64,000 bases of DNA from Gemmatimonas groenlandica (GCF_013004105.1 NZ_CP053085.1:1240001-1304000); one strand, 5' to 3'. Counted from the stretch's first letter, positions 26,553 to 37,334 are shown. Made by a program: numbers and translations. The notes: generated from the sequence alone by a model not told the origin.

Positions 26553-27836
26553 ATGGCCGATTCGGCATATCACGACGCGCTCCGCCGGCTGTTCTCGCGC
26601 ACTGGCGGTGCGTGGCGTCTCGGTCTCGAGCGCGTTTCGGAACTGCTCGGGTTACTCGGCGATCCGCAGCGATCGTACCCCGTGTTTCATGTGGCGGGCA
26701 CGAACGGGAAGGGGAGTACCGTCGCGACGCTCGACGCGATGCTCCGCGGTTCGGGCCTTCGCGTCGGTCGGTACACCTCGCCGCACTTGGTGGATTTCGC
26801 CGAGCGCGTGGTCGTTGACGGCGCGCCGATGCCACATGAGGCCATTACCACGTGGCTGGGCCGGTGGGAGCCCGAGATGACGCGCCTTGGCGCCACCTTC
26901 TTCGAGGCGACGACCGCTATGGCCCTCGACTGGTTTGCGACCCAGCAGGTCGATGTGGCCATCGTGGAAGTCGGGCTTGGTGGCCGCCTCGATGCCACGA
27001 ACACGGTGGATCCGCTCGCGGCGGCGGTCACGCAGATCGGATTCGACCATCTCGAGTTTCTTGGCGATACGCTGGAGTCGATCGCGGGAGAGAAGGCCGG
27101 CATCTACAAGCGCGGCGCGGCCGCCGTGGTCGGCGAGACGCAGCCGGAGATTCGGGCGCTCCTGGCGGCTCGCGCGGAATCCGTGGGGGCGGATCCGGTG
27201 CTGGTAACCGGTCGCGACTGGCAGGTGCGCGATATCTCGGTCGGTGGCGCCGGCACTTCCTTCACGCTGGTCACGGCAGACGGTGAGCGACGCTTGACGA
27301 CTCCCCTGATCGGCGAGTTTCAAGCGCACAACGCGGGTGTGGCGTTGGCGATGTTGCGAGGCGCCGGCGGGCGATGGCTCGAGATCGAGCGGAATGCCGA
27401 GGCGTTGCTGCCCGAGGTGCGGCTGTCGGGACGCTTTCATCGCGCCGGTCCGTGGCTGTTCGATGTGGCGCACAACGCCGACGGCGCCGCCACGGTGGCG
27501 GCCAATCTGCTCGAGGTCGGTGCACCGCTGCCCGTAAGCGCCGTCGTGTGCGTGCTGCGCGACAAGGACTGGGCAGGAATTCTCCGAGCGGTGGCGCGGG
27601 TGGCCACGCACATCGTGGTGACGATGGCGCCCACGGCCCCAGTGGCGCGTGCCTGGAATCTGGACGAGGTCATGGCATGGGCTGAGGCCGAAGGGCTGCC
27701 AGTCCAGCGTGTCGACGATTTCGCGCTGGCGCTCGACCGCGCACGTGAACATGCCGCCACCGTGCTCGTGACGGGATCATTTCACACGGTCGGCGATGCC
27801 ATGGAGCGGTTGCAGGTCGATCCGCTCGCTCGGTAA
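26553..27836 (+). CDS. folC: folylpolyglutamate synthase / dihydrofolate synthase
   Basis: ATP-dependent ligase that adds glutamate to (dihydro)pteroate or folate, of the Mur ligase superfamily, 427 residues. The P-loop GTNGKGST (residues 49-56) is followed by RYTSPHLVDFAERV and the EVGLGGRLDATN motif holding the magnesium ligands. The C-terminal domain has FDVAHNADGA. The start is an ATG 50 nt after accD. Whether it has both activities cannot be read from sequence; the single copy here would fit a bifunctional enzyme. Confidence 0.95.
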   Translation: MADSAYHDALRRLFSRTGGAWRLGLERVSELLGLLGDPQRSYPVFHVAGTNGKGSTVATLDAMLRGSGLRVGRYTSPHLVDFAERVVVDGAPMPHEAITTWLGRWEPEMTRLGATFFEATTAMALDWFATQQVDVAIVEVGLGGRLDATNTVDPLAAAVTQIGFDHLEFLGDTLESIAGEKAGIYKRGAAAVVGETQPEIRALLAARAESVGADPVLVTGRDWQVRDISVGGAGTSFTLVTADGERRLTTPLIGEFQAHNAGVALAMLRGAGGRWLEIERNAEALLPEVRLSGRFHRAGPWLFDVAHNADGAATVAANLLEVGAPLPVSAVVCVLRDKDWAGILRAVARVATHIVVTMAPTAPVARAWNLDEVMAWAEAEGLPVQRVDDFALALDRAREHAATVLVTGSFHTVGDAMERLQVDPLAR

Positions 27837-27845
27837 CTTTCAAGG

Positions 27846-29162
27846 ATGCCTCCAAAGCTCCTCCCGGGTTTCCGAGATTTCTATCCCGAGCAGTTCGCCG
27901 AGCGAGCCCACATCTTCGAGACCTGGCGCCGCATCGTGCGGCGCTATGCGTTTCAGGAGTATGATGGGCCGCCACTCGAGCCGCTCGAGCTCTATACGCA
28001 GAAGAGCGGCGATGAGATCGTCGGTCAGCTGTTCGACTTCGTCGATAAAGGTGGACGTGCGGTCGCCATGCGTCCGGAGATGACACCGACATTCGCCCGC
28101 ATGGTCGGCGCGCGCGCGCAAACGCTGCGCAAGCCGGTCCGCTGGTTCTCGATGCCGCAGCTGTTTCGCTATGAACGGACGCAGAAAGGACGGCTGCGCG
28201 AACACTTTCAGCTGAACGTCGACATCGTCGGTGAAGCCGACGTCCTCGCCGATGCCGAACTGCTGTCGGTGGCGGTGGAGATCATGGCGGCGTTCGGGTT
28301 GACGGCCAGCGACGTGCGGGCGCGCGTGAGCGATCGCCGATTGCTGAACGGACTGCTCGCACACCTCGCCATCGACGAGCCCACCTGGCCGGCGGTGTAC
28401 GCCGTGCTCGACAAGCTTGAACGTCAGCCGCAGGAGATCTCGGCCGAGAAGCTGGCGGCCGCCGGATTACCGCCGGCGACCGTCGAGGTGATTCTGGGAT
28501 TCGCGACACTCGACTTCGCCACGTTGCAATCGCGGTATGGTCAGGCACCCGAGGTTGCACCGCATGTGGAGCGATTCGCCCAGTACGTCTCGCACTGCGA
28601 CGCGTTGGGCATCGCCGACTGGCTGCGCTTTGACCTCACGATCGTGCGCGGGCTCGCGTACTACACCGGCATCGTGTTCGAACTCTTCGACAACATCGGC
28701 GAGTTCCGGGCGATCTGCGGCGGCGGACGGTACGACAACCTGCTCAAGTCGCTCGGCGGCACCGATCTGCCCGCGCTCGGATTCGGCATGGGCGACGTCG
28801 TGCTCGGCGAGCTGCTGAAAGCGCGCGGATTGATGAAGGCGCCGGCACCGTCGGTCGCGCTCTGGATCGCGCAGGCGCCGGACAGTGCGTCGTATCCCAC
28901 CGCGATGTTACAGACGGCGGCGCGACTGCGGGCCGATGGTCATGCGGTGGAGTTTGCGTTGCGCGATCAGCGCGTGGAAAAGCAGTTGGAAGCGGCCCGG
29001 AAAGCCGGAAGTCTCGCCACGATCGTGGTGGATACGACCGACGCCGCGCCGAGTTACCGCGCCCGCGCGGCCGGCGCACAGGAAGCTATCGTGCAGACCC
29101 TTGATGCCCTGAGCACGTGGGCATCGTCGACGTTGAATCGAACGGATACCAGCCATGAGTGA
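27846..29162 (+). CDS. hisS: histidyl-tRNA synthetase
   Basis: Class II aminoacyl-tRNA synthetase charging tRNA-His, 438 residues. Motif 1 and the start region GFRDFYPEQ, the [11 protein letters not shown] strand, motif 2 ([20 protein letters not shown]), the histidine-specific loop [13 protein letters not shown], and motif 3 ([14 protein letters not shown]...ALGFGMG) are all visible, followed by the anticodon-binding domain. It could be confused with the HisZ regulatory paralogue, but the intact GLAYYTG loop and C-terminal domain favour HisS. The last 8 nt overlap the proS start. Confidence 0.96.
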   Translation: MPPKLLPGFRDFYPEQFAERAHIFETWRRIVRRYAFQEYDGPPLEPLELYTQKSGDEIVGQLFDFVDKGGRAVAMRPEMTPTFARMVGARAQTLRKPVRWFSMPQLFRYERTQKGRLREHFQLNVDIVGEADVLADAELLSVAVEIMAAFGLTASDVRARVSDRRLLNGLLAHLAIDEPTWPAVYAVLDKLERQPQEISAEKLAAAGLPPATVEVILGFATLDFATLQSRYGQAPEVAPHVERFAQYVSHCDALGIADWLRFDLTIVRGLAYYTGIVFELFDNIGEFRAICGGGRYDNLLKSLGGTDLPALGFGMGDVVLGELLKARGLMKAPAPSVALWIAQAPDSASYPTAMLQTAARLRADGHAVEFALRDQRVEKQLEAARKAGSLATIVVDTTDAAPSYRARAAGAQEAIVQTLDALSTWASSTLNRTDTSHE

Positions 29163-30624
29163 CGACAAGAAGCTGACCACACGCGCCGACAACTTCAGCG
29201 AGTGGTACAACGAGTTGGTCCTGCGTTCGGAACTCGCCGACTACTCGCCGGTGCGCGGGTGCATGGTCATCCGGCCGCACGGCTACGGCATCTGGGAGCG
29301 CATGCAGCGCGCGCTCGACGACATGTTCAAGGCGACGGGTCACGTGAACGCCTACTTCCCGCTGTTCATTCCGGAGAGCTTCCTCTCGAAGGAAGCGGAG
29401 CACGTGGAAGGCTTCGCGCCGGAATGCGCGGTGGTCACGATGGGGGGTGGCAAAGTGCTCGAGGAACGTCTCGTCGTGCGCCCCACGTCGGAGACGATCA
29501 TCTACTCGATGTTCGCGAAGTGGGTACAGAGCTATCGCGACCTGCCGTTGTTGTACAATCAGTGGGCCAACGTCGTGCGTTGGGAGATGCGTACGCGGCT
29601 GTTCCTGCGCACGATGGAATTCCTCTGGCAGGAAGGCCATACGGCGCACGCCACGCATGACGAGGCCGAAGAAGAGACGCGCCGCATGCTGGGCGTCTAC
29701 CGTGAGTTCATGGAAGGCTACATGGCCATGCCCGTGATCACCGGGCAGAAGACGAACTCCGAGAAGTTTGCCGGCGCGCTCCGCACGTACGCCTGTGAAG
29801 CGATGATGCAGGACAACAAGGCGCTGCAAGCCGGCACGTCGCACAACCTCGGGCAGAACTTCGCCAAGGCATTCGACCTCAGCTTCCAGAACGAACAGGG
29901 TGAGCAGGCGTTCGCGTGGAACACCAGCTGGGGCGTCTCCACGCGTATGATCGGCGGCCTCGTGATGACGCATGGTGATGACGCGGGCCTGCGGTTACCG
30001 CCGAAGCTCACGCCGATTCAGATGGTGATTGTGCCGATCTGGAAGACCGAAGAGGAGCGCGCGGCGACGGTGGAGATGGCGAAGCGTATCGCCGATGACC
30101 TGGGCAGCTTCAAGCGTCCCGATCACGAGCGGATTCGCGTGCATGTCGACGACCGCGTCGGCGTGAAGCCGGGTGCGAAGTACTATCACTGGGAGCTGCG
30201 CGGCATTCCGTTGCGCATGGAAATCGGACCGCGCGATCTGGCGTCGAATACCGGTATGCTGGCGCGTCGCGACACGCGTGAAAAGCGTCCGATCAGCTTC
30301 GATACCCTGCGCACCGAACTGCCGGTGGTGCTCGATTTGATTCAGGCCGACATGCTGGCGGCCGCCCGTGCGCGCGTGGAAGCGAATACGATCCGGGAGC
30401 GCATCAGCTACGACAAGTTCAAGGAAGTCATGGACGGCCCGGGCGCGTTTGTGTATGCCGGTTGGAACGGCGACCCCGCGGTGGAACAGCAGGTGAAGGA
30501 AGAGACGAAGGCGACGATCCGCGTGATTCCGGATCTGGAGTACCGCTCGCCGGAAGCGCCGACGACGTGTATGGTGACGGGTGAGCCTGCGAAGTATGAG
30601 GTCGTGTGGGCGCGCTCGTACTGA
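29155..30624 (+). CDS. proS: prolyl-tRNA synthetase (eukaryote/archaeon-like type)
   Basis: Class II synthetase charging tRNA-Pro, 489 residues. This short form lacks the large editing insertion of the E. coli enzyme and resembles the archaeal/eukaryotic group found in some bacteria. Visible are [20 protein letters not shown] at the start, motif 2 with [18 protein letters not shown] and [19 protein letters not shown], and [16 protein letters not shown]. The C-terminus ends in Tyr, as is usual in this type, and holds the CMVTGEPA stretch of the zinc-binding-like domain. It overlaps hisS by 8 nt, so the two are translationally coupled. Confidence 0.97.
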   Translation: MSDDKKLTTRADNFSEWYNELVLRSELADYSPVRGCMVIRPHGYGIWERMQRALDDMFKATGHVNAYFPLFIPESFLSKEAEHVEGFAPECAVVTMGGGKVLEERLVVRPTSETIIYSMFAKWVQSYRDLPLLYNQWANVVRWEMRTRLFLRTMEFLWQEGHTAHATHDEAEEETRRMLGVYREFMEGYMAMPVITGQKTNSEKFAGALRTYACEAMMQDNKALQAGTSHNLGQNFAKAFDLSFQNEQGEQAFAWNTSWGVSTRMIGGLVMTHGDDAGLRLPPKLTPIQMVIVPIWKTEEERAATVEMAKRIADDLGSFKRPDHERIRVHVDDRVGVKPGAKYYHWELRGIPLRMEIGPRDLASNTGMLARRDTREKRPISFDTLRTELPVVLDLIQADMLAAARARVEANTIRERISYDKFKEVMDGPGAFVYAGWNGDPAVEQQVKEETKATIRVIPDLEYRSPEAPTTCMVTGEPAKYEVVWARSY

Positions 30625-30632
30625 ACGACGCG

Positions 30633-31916
30633 ATGCCATCGTCTGGATCCGAACCGGCGTTTCCACGGCGGGGTGGTGTCCTGCACGCGGAGCAGGTGCC
30701 CATTCCGGCGATTGCGGCCGCGGTGGGCACGCCCACGTACGTGTACTCTGCGAATACCATCCGCGCACGCCTGCTGCGTCTCGAGCAGGCGTTCGCTAGC
30801 GTGCCGCATCGCATTCACTTCGCGATGAAGGCGAATTCGAACCTCGCCGTGCTGCGTTTGCTGCACGAGCTCGGCGCTGGTGTCGACATCGTCTCGGGCG
30901 GCGAGCTGTTCCGCGCCCGCGAAGCAGGCTTCATCGGCCGCGATGTAGTGTTCAGTGGCGTCGGGAAGACGGTGCGCGAGATCGAGCAGGCGCTCGAGGA
31001 ACGTGTGCTGCTGATCAACGTCGAGTCCGAAGCGGAGCTCGTCACGATCGATGCCGTGGCGGGCCGCCAGGGCGTCGTGGCGCCCATCGCGATCCGGGTG
31101 AACCCCGAGGTGACGGTCGACACGCCGCACGCGTACATCAAGACCGGCGAGAAGGGACAGAAGTTCGGGATCCCGCGTGACGACGTGGCACGTCTCGTCG
31201 CGATGGTGCACGAACTGCCGCATGTCGCCCTGCGCGGCCTGGGCATGCACCTCGGCTCGCAGATCGGCAACGCCGACCCAATGCGCGACGCACTGCCTCG
31301 ACTGCTCTCGGCCATCGCCTCCGCCCGCGCCGATGGACATGCCATTGCGTACATGGACGTCGGCGGCGGACTCGCCGTCCCGTATCACGCCGATGAGGGC
31401 GATGCCGACGTGGATGACTACGCGGAGATCGTACTCGCGGCCGCCCGGGAGACCGGGCTGACGCTGTTGCTCGAGCCGGGGCGGTTCCTGGTGGCGGAAG
31501 CGGGCGCGCTCATCACGGAAGTACTCTACCGGAAGCATGCCGCCGGCAAGGATTTCATCGTGACCGACGCCGGCATGAACGACCTCGTTCGGCCAGCGCT
31601 CTATCAGGCGTATCATCGCATCGACGCCGTGGAGTCAATCGAGGGTACGGTCGTGGCTGATGTCGTCGGACCGATCTGCGAATCGGGTGACTTCTACGCG
31701 AAGGACAGGCCGATGCCGGATGTGTCGGCCGGTGCCTTGCTCGCGGTGCAGACCGCCGGCGCCTACGGCTATACGATGTCGTCCAATTACAACTCCCGTC
31801 CGCGCCCCGCCGAAGTCATGGTGGATGGGGATCGCTTCGCCGTGATCACCGAGCGCGAACGCCTCGAAGATCTCGTACGCCACGAGCGTGCGCACCTCCA
31901 GTGGAGAACTGCCTGA
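30633..31916 (+). CDS. lysA: diaminopimelate decarboxylase
   Basis: PLP-dependent fold-III decarboxylase, the last step of lysine synthesis, converting meso-diaminopimelate to lysine. The PLP lysine lies in HFAMKANSNLAVL, the glycine-rich phosphate loop in YMDVGGGLAVPY, and the substrate-binding set in LLEPGRFLVAEAG, GPICESGDF and AGAYGYTMSSNYNSRPRP. The ATG at 30633 gives 427 residues; a GTG at 30606 would overlap proS by 19 nt. The stop overlaps the next ATG by 1 nt. Confidence 0.97.
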   Translation: MPSSGSEPAFPRRGGVLHAEQVPIPAIAAAVGTPTYVYSANTIRARLLRLEQAFASVPHRIHFAMKANSNLAVLRLLHELGAGVDIVSGGELFRAREAGFIGRDVVFSGVGKTVREIEQALEERVLLINVESEAELVTIDAVAGRQGVVAPIAIRVNPEVTVDTPHAYIKTGEKGQKFGIPRDDVARLVAMVHELPHVALRGLGMHLGSQIGNADPMRDALPRLLSAIASARADGHAIAYMDVGGGLAVPYHADEGDADVDDYAEIVLAAARETGLTLLLEPGRFLVAEAGALITEVLYRKHAAGKDFIVTDAGMNDLVRPALYQAYHRIDAVESIEGTVVADVVGPICESGDFYAKDRPMPDVSAGALLAVQTAGAYGYTMSSNYNSRPRPAEVMVDGDRFAVITERERLEDLVRHERAHLQWRTA

Positions 31917-32428
31917 TGCGGATCGGCTTACTGTCGGATACCCATGACCGCGTGCCTGCCGTCCGCGAACTGCTCGAGCAGATGATCGCCGGTGGTGTGT
32001 CGATCGTGATGCACGCCGGCGACTACTGCTCGCCGTTCACGCTACAGCCATTCCACGACCTGTCGGTGCCGCTGCTCGGTGTGTTCGGACGCAACGACGG
32101 CGACCATGATGCGTTGCAAGCGGCGGCCAAGTCCGGTTTCGGTGCGACCGAGCTGTACGAATCGCCACACAGCTTCGACCTCGGCGGCAAGTCGGTGTTG
32201 CTCATTCACGATCTCGCCGACGTGCATCAGCGCTCGATCGATGGCCATGAAGTGGTCGTGCACGGCTTCACGCACATCCCCGAGATGAAGTCGCGCGGTG
32301 ATTCACTGCTGGTGAATCCGGGCGAAGGGTGCGGCTGGCTGCACGGCGCGCCAACGGGTGCCATTCTCGATCTCGACACGAAAGCCGTCGAGTTTCTCAA
32401 GCTTACCGGTCCGGAGTGGAAGTTCTGA
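31916..32428 (+). CDS. YfcE/MJ0936-type metallophosphoesterase
   Basis: A 170-residue calcineurin-like phosphoesterase with a two-metal site. The motifs appear in order: SDTHDR (Asp8, His10), HAGDYC (Asp36), FGRNDGDHD (Asn60) and [11 protein letters not shown]. Family members hydrolyse phosphodiesters in vitro, and their physiological substrates are mostly unknown. It is joined to lysA and guaA by 1-nt TGATG overlaps on both sides, so it is translated as part of that operon; no functional link is obvious. Confidence 0.9.
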   Translation: MRIGLLSDTHDRVPAVRELLEQMIAGGVSIVMHAGDYCSPFTLQPFHDLSVPLLGVFGRNDGDHDALQAAAKSGFGATELYESPHSFDLGGKSVLLIHDLADVHQRSIDGHEVVVHGFTHIPEMKSRGDSLLVNPGEGCGWLHGAPTGAILDLDTKAVEFLKLTGPEWKF

Positions 32429-33969
32429 TGAACAGCCGTATTCTCATCCTCGATTGCGGATCGCAATTCACGCAGCTGATCGCGCGCCGAGTACGCGAAG
32501 CTCGCGTCTACTCGGAGATCCATCCGCCGTCGAAGTCGCTCGAATGGATCCGGGCGTGGAAGCCGGATGGCATCATCCTGTCGGGTGGACCAAGTTCGGT
32601 GACGGACGCCGATGCCCCCACGATCTCCCGCGCACTGCTCGACATCGCACCCGTGCTCGGCGTGTGCTACGGCATGCAGCTGATCGCGCATCTGGAAGGT
32701 GGTGCCGTAGTCGGCGGCGGTCGGCGCGAGTACGGCCGCGCAGAGGTCACGATCGACGAGGCATCGGGGCTATTCAGTGGATTTGCGGCCGGCGAGCGTA
32801 CGACCGTTTGGATGAGTCACGGCGACCATGTGGAACAGGTGCCGCCCGGCTACGTCGCGACGGCGCATAGCGGCCACACCCTGGCCGGCTTTCGTCACAC
32901 CACGCGTCCGATCCACGCCGTGCAGTTTCACTCGGAGGTCGCGCATACGGTGCGCGGCGCCGAGATCATCCAGAATTTCCTCTTCGGCGTGTGCGGCTGC
33001 ACGCCGGACTGGACGCCGGGCCACTTCATCGATTTGGAAGTTGCGAAGATCCGCGAACTGGTCGGCGACAAGCAGGTGATCTGCGGATTGTCCGGTGGCG
33101 TGGATTCCAGTGTCGCGGCGGCGCTGGTGCACAAGGCGATCGGCGATCAGCTCACCTGCATCTTCGTCGATACCGGACTCCTTCGCCTCCATGAGCGCGA
33201 GCAGGTGGAACGCACCATGCGCGCGCATCTGGGCATCAAGCTGATCACGGTGCGCGCGGAGGATCGTTTCCTGAACGGCCTCGCTGGTGAAGGTGATCCG
33301 GAAAAGAAGCGCAAGATCATCGGTCATACGTTCATCGATGTGTTCGAGGATGCGTCGGCGGAGGCGGGGCAGGGCGCCGAGTTTCTCGTGCAGGGCACGC
33401 TGTATCCCGACGTCATCGAGTCGGTGAGTGCGAAAGGCGGTCCGTCGGCGACCATCAAGACGCACCACAACGTGGGCGGCCTCAAGCCCGACATGAAGTT
33501 CCGGCTCATCGAGCCCCTCCGCGAGCTCTTCAAGGATGAAGTGCGAAACGTCGGACGCGAGCTCGGTCTGCCCGAGGAGATGGTCGGTCGTCATCCGTTC
33601 CCCGGACCGGGGCTCGCGATTCGCGTGCTTGGTGAAGTGACGCCGTACGCCGTCGATATTCTCCGACGCGCCGATGCGATCTATCTCGAAGAGATTCGCG
33701 CTGCGGGCCTTTATCAGGAGATCTGGCAGGCGTTCGCCGTCTTTCTTCCGGTGCGTTCGGTGGGCGTCATGGGCGATGGCCGCACGTACGAGCATGTGAT
33801 CGCCTTGCGCGCCGTCACGAGCACCGACGGCATGACGGCCGACTGGTTCTCGTTCCCGCATGACGTGCTTGGACGTATCTCGAATCGTATCATCAACGAG
33901 GTCGATGGCGTCAACCGCGTGGTATACGACATCAGCTCGAAGCCACCCGCCACGATCGAGTGGGAGTAA
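32428..33969 (+). CDS. guaA: GMP synthase (glutamine-hydrolysing)
   Basis: Bifunctional class I amidotransferase converting XMP to GMP, 513 residues. The N-terminal glutaminase has the nucleophile Cys80 in LGVCYGMQ and the partner His/Glu in [10 protein letters not shown]. The ATP-pyrophosphatase domain has [12 protein letters not shown]. The dimerisation domain has [17 protein letters not shown] and ends [12 protein letters not shown], the canonical C-terminus. The ATG at 32428 overlaps the metallophosphoesterase stop by 1 nt and settles the start. Confidence 0.98.
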   Translation: MNSRILILDCGSQFTQLIARRVREARVYSEIHPPSKSLEWIRAWKPDGIILSGGPSSVTDADAPTISRALLDIAPVLGVCYGMQLIAHLEGGAVVGGGRREYGRAEVTIDEASGLFSGFAAGERTTVWMSHGDHVEQVPPGYVATAHSGHTLAGFRHTTRPIHAVQFHSEVAHTVRGAEIIQNFLFGVCGCTPDWTPGHFIDLEVAKIRELVGDKQVICGLSGGVDSSVAAALVHKAIGDQLTCIFVDTGLLRLHEREQVERTMRAHLGIKLITVRAEDRFLNGLAGEGDPEKKRKIIGHTFIDVFEDASAEAGQGAEFLVQGTLYPDVIESVSAKGGPSATIKTHHNVGGLKPDMKFRLIEPLRELFKDEVRNVGRELGLPEEMVGRHPFPGPGLAIRVLGEVTPYAVDILRRADAIYLEEIRAAGLYQEIWQAFAVFLPVRSVGVMGDGRTYEHVIALRAVTSTDGMTADWFSFPHDVLGRISNRIINEVDGVNRVVYDISSKPPATIEWE

Positions 33970-33973
33970 TCCT

Positions 33974-35497
33974 GTGCGCCTGACCAGACTGTTCTCGACG
34001 CGGTTCTTGTGCGCGACGATGAGCGCCACGCTCACCCTCGCGCTCACCTCGGCGCTCGCCGCTCAATCGGCGCCGTCACATGGTGTCCGTCCTACGCGGC
34101 TTGTGATCCGCGGCGCGACGATCATCGAGGGCAACGGTACACCCGCCGAGGGGCCTAAGGATATCGTGATCGAGGGCAATCGCATTGCGCAGATCGTGTC
34201 GCTCGATCCGGTCGCGATCAAGGACGGTACGGCTCGGCGTCCCACGGGCGATGTGATTATCGACGCGACCGGTAAGTATGTGATGCCGGGGCTGATCAAC
34301 CTGCATGGACACGTGCAGGATGAGCGTGGCGGGATTGCCCAGCCGCTCGAGTATCAGATGAAGCTCTGGCTCGGCATGGGCATCACGACCGTGCGCGATG
34401 TCTCGAGTGAGACACCGAAGACGCTGCAGCTGCGCGCGCGCAGCTTGAGCGGCGACCTGCTTGGACCGCGTCTGTATGTGTACGCTCGCTACGCGTACAT
34501 GCCGGTGCCGCGCAACGACGTGGAAGCACGGCAGCGTGTGCGCGATCTCAAAGCGCAGGGTGTCGACGGGCTCAAGCTCTTCGGCATGGACAAGGACGTC
34601 TATCCGGCGGTGCTCGATGAAGCCCGCAAGCTTGGACTGCGCACGGCTCATCACATGGCAGTCGATGAAACCAATGCGTGGGATGCCGCAGCTGGCGGAC
34701 TGACGAGCATCGAGCACTGGTACGGCGTGCCGGATGCGGCCATCACCGATGGACTCCAGAGCTTTCCGTCGAACTTCAACTACGCCGACGAAGGCATGCG
34801 CTTCCGCTACGCGGGGCGGCTGTGGCGCGAGGCGGATCCGACGCGCCTGCAGGACGTGCTGAAGGCGATGGTGAAGGCGAACGTCGCGTGGAATCCGACG
34901 CTCGAGATCTACGAGGCCAGCCGCGACCTGCAGCGCGCGGAAACGCAGCCGTGGTTTGCCGAGTATCTGCATCCCACGCTCGACAAGTATTTCAAGCCGG
35001 ATCCATCGAACCACGGTTCATACTTCGCGAACTGGAGCAGCACCGACGAAGCGTACTGGAAGGAGAACTACCGGATCTGGTTTCAGGCCGTGCGCGACTT
35101 CGAACGTCTTGGGGGAGTCGTTGGTGCCGGTGAAGACGCCGGGTTCATCTACCAGGTGTATGGCTTCGGGTTGATTCGTGAGCTCGAGCTACATCAGGAA
35201 GCTGGTTTCGCGCCGCTGCGCGTACTACAGCATGTCACCGCGAACAACGCGAAGATCCTCGGCGAAGAGTCGCGGCTCGGGCGGGTGCGCCCAGGGTTCC
35301 TCGCCGATCTGATCGTCATCAACGGCAATCCGCTCGAAGACCTCAAAGTGTTCTACCCGCCGCGCGCCGATGCGGCGGCGGGGCCCGGTGGCGGTGTGGC
35401 GTGGACCATCAAGGACGGCATTCCCTACGATGCGCCTCGCCTGCTGCGCGAAGTGCGCGAGTTGGTGTCTTCCGCGAAGCGTACCAACGGCCGTTGA
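33974..35497 (+). CDS. secreted amidohydrolase family protein
   Basis: A 507-residue exported metal-dependent hydrolase of the imidazolonepropionase/urease-like superfamily. The GTG at 33974 gives a classical signal peptide (basic start, hydrophobic LTLALTSALA, cleavage after ALAA). The mature part starts with the beta-sandwich VIRGATIIEGNG. Next come the metal motif LINLHGHV, AHHMAVDE with further histidines, GAGEDAG where many relatives have G-T-D, and the closing RLGRVRPGFLADLIVINGNP. Members act on peptides, N-acyl amino acids or drugs; the substrate is unknown here. It starts 4 nt after guaA and overlaps the MATE start. Confidence 0.9.
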   Translation: MRLTRLFSTRFLCATMSATLTLALTSALAAQSAPSHGVRPTRLVIRGATIIEGNGTPAEGPKDIVIEGNRIAQIVSLDPVAIKDGTARRPTGDVIIDATGKYVMPGLINLHGHVQDERGGIAQPLEYQMKLWLGMGITTVRDVSSETPKTLQLRARSLSGDLLGPRLYVYARYAYMPVPRNDVEARQRVRDLKAQGVDGLKLFGMDKDVYPAVLDEARKLGLRTAHHMAVDETNAWDAAAGGLTSIEHWYGVPDAAITDGLQSFPSNFNYADEGMRFRYAGRLWREADPTRLQDVLKAMVKANVAWNPTLEIYEASRDLQRAETQPWFAEYLHPTLDKYFKPDPSNHGSYFANWSSTDEAYWKENYRIWFQAVRDFERLGGVVGAGEDAGFIYQVYGFGLIRELELHQEAGFAPLRVLQHVTANNAKILGEESRLGRVRPGFLADLIVINGNPLEDLKVFYPPRADAAAGPGGGVAWTIKDGIPYDAPRLLREVRELVSSAKRTNGR

Positions 35498-36861
35498 GCG
35501 TCGCGGTCGAGTCCAGCCGGGACTGGCGAGGGGACCTGCGTGACATGGCGCGCATCGCCATGCCGATCGTGTTCATCAATCTTGGCATTCAGGCCATGGG
35601 CGTCGTGGATGCGCTCATGGTCGGCAAGCTTGGTGGCGCGGCGATCGCTGCGGTTGCGCTAGGCAACTTCTATTTCTTCAACGCCAGCGTCTTCGGCCTG
35701 GGACTGCTTTGTGCGATCGATCCGGTCGTCGCACAGGCGGTCGGCGCCGGCGATCACGACGGTGTCGCGCGCGGCGTGCAGCGTGGGTTCGTGCTCGCGG
35801 CGCTCGTGTCAGCGATCGTGCTGCTGGCGCTGCTGCCGGTAGAATGGTTTCTGCTGAAGCTCGATCAGCCGGCCGATGTGGTGACAGAGACGGCGGTCTA
35901 CACCCATCGCCGTGCGCTGGCCATTCTGCCGTTCTTTGCGTTCAACGTGTTCCGGCAGACGCTGCAGGCGATGGGCCCGGTGCGCCACATCCTCATCGCC
36001 GCGGCTGTCGCGAACGTCGCGAATGTGATCGTGAACTGGCTGTTGATCTTCGGCAATGCCGGTGCTCCGGCGCTCGGCGTCGAGGGGGCCGGCTACGCGA
36101 CCGCGATCTCCACGTGGATTATGGCGCTCGTACTGTTGGCCTTGGCGTGGCCGCAGCTGCGGCCGGCCATTGTGCCATGGCGCCGGGAGACGCTGCATTG
36201 GGGGCCGTTCATGCGGATGCTACGCATTGGCGTGCCGATTGGCGTGCAGTGGTTCTTCGAGAGTTTCGCCTTTGGGCTGACGGCACTCTTCATGGGCTGG
36301 ATGGGCACGGCGTCGCTCGCCGGCCATGAGATCGCACTGAACATGGCGGCGATGACCTTCATGGTGCCGCTCGGGATTTCCGGTGCGGCTGCCGCCGTGG
36401 TCGGTCGTGCTATCGGTCGTGGGGACATGCCGTCGGCGCGTCGTGATGCGGTAGCGGCCATCGCCTGTGGCGGCGGTGTGATGTGCGTGAGCGGCGTGGT
36501 CTTCATGCTCGCCCCGGAGTGGCTGGCCACCCGATATACGACAGAAGCCGCCACGGTTTCGGTGGCGGTGTCGTTGATTCCCTTGGCTGGCATGTTTCAG
36601 GTGTTCGACGGTCTGCAGGCGGTCACCAGCGGCGTGCTGCGCGGAACCGGTGACACCCGGGTGCCCGCTATCCTGCATCTGGTGGCGTTCTGGGGCGTCG
36701 GAATCCCATTGGGGATGTATCTGGGATTCCGCACACCGCTGCGCGAACGCGGACTCTGGATGGGGCTCGTGGCCGGACTGGCCGCTGCCGCACTCTTACA
36801 GAGTCTCCGCGTCGTGAATCGGCTGCGCTTGGATATCCGCCGCGTTGTCGTCGATCACTGA
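35494..36861 (+). CDS. MATE family multidrug/Na+ antiporter
   Basis: A 455-residue polytopic transporter with about 12 hydrophobic segments in two related halves, of the NorM/DinF-like MATE type that exports cationic drugs by Na+ or H+ antiport. MPIVFINLGIQAMGVVDALM followed by GKLGGAAIAAVALGN is the family's first-helix signature. The second half repeats it (RIGVPIGVQWFFESFAFGL). The TTG at 35494 overlaps the amidohydrolase stop (TTGA) and keeps the conserved DLRDMARIAMP lead. An ATG at 35545 is the alternative. It ends at a perfect inverted repeat shared with ptsN. Confidence 0.92.
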   Translation: MSVAVESSRDWRGDLRDMARIAMPIVFINLGIQAMGVVDALMVGKLGGAAIAAVALGNFYFFNASVFGLGLLCAIDPVVAQAVGAGDHDGVARGVQRGFVLAALVSAIVLLALLPVEWFLLKLDQPADVVTETAVYTHRRALAILPFFAFNVFRQTLQAMGPVRHILIAAAVANVANVIVNWLLIFGNAGAPALGVEGAGYATAISTWIMALVLLALAWPQLRPAIVPWRRETLHWGPFMRMLRIGVPIGVQWFFESFAFGLTALFMGWMGTASLAGHEIALNMAAMTFMVPLGISGAAAAVVGRAIGRGDMPSARRDAVAAIACGGGVMCVSGVVFMLAPEWLATRYTTEAATVSVAVSLIPLAGMFQVFDGLQAVTSGVLRGTGDTRVPAILHLVAFWGVGIPLGMYLGFRTPLRERGLWMGLVAGLAAAALLQSLRVVNRLRLDIRRVVVDH

Positions 36862-36877
36862 TAACTGATCGACGACA
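36846..36877. terminator. 12-bp perfect inverted repeat at convergent gene ends
   Basis: TGTCGTCGATCA (36846-36857) and TGATCGACGACA (36866-36877) with loop CTGATAAC. It spans the stop of the MATE gene and lies just past the ptsN stop, so it can act in both directions. Neither side has a T-run. Confidence 0.55.
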
Positions 36878-36881
36878 CCGT

Positions 36882-37334
36882 TCAGACGCGCTTTTCTTCG
36901 AGCAGAGCCATGAACTCTGCCGAAGAGCTGATCTCCAGCAGGCGGCCCGGTACGTCGCTCTCCTTGCTGAACTGCGCGATCTTTCCCAGTACCGGCAGGT
37001 ACTGGTTGGAGACCTCGAGCGGCGGCGCGACGATGAGGAAGAAGAAGTTGACGGGCTTGTCGTCGATGGCCTTGAAGTCGACACCGTCTTTCTTGCGGCC
37101 AAAGGCCACGCGCAGACGGTTGACGACGAGGCTGCGGCAATGCGGGATCGCGATTCCACGGCCAATGCCGGTGGAGCCGAGATTTTCGCGCCGCTTGAGC
37201 ATCTTGAACAGCATGCCCTCGGATTTCTCATCGAGCTTGAGCAGCCCGATGAGTTCCTTGAGAATTTCGTCCTTGCTCGTACCCTGAAGCTCGAGCTGGA
37301 CAGCGTCTTCGGAGAAGAACTCGCGCAGTTCCAT
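36882..37334 (-). CDS. ptsN: PTS IIA-like nitrogen-regulatory protein PtsN
   Basis: A 150-residue EIIA(Ntr)/fructose-type IIA domain with the phosphoacceptor His65 in GRGIAIPHCR. Nearby are the ENLGSTGIGRG lead and VNFFFLIVAPPLEV strand typical of this fold. In proteobacteria it receives phosphate from EINtr via NPr and controls potassium and nitrogen functions. No sugar permease, HPr or enzyme I gene is adjacent, so a regulatory rather than transport role is likelier. It is divergent from dusB across 81 bp and convergent with the MATE gene. Confidence 0.93.
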   Translation of the reverse strand: MELREFFSEDAVQLELQGTSKDEILKELIGLLKLDEKSEGMLFKMLKRRENLGSTGIGRGIAIPHCRSLVVNRLRVAFGRKKDGVDFKAIDDKPVNFFFLIVAPPLEVSNQYLPVLGKIAQFSKESDVPGRLLEISSSAEFMALLEEKRV

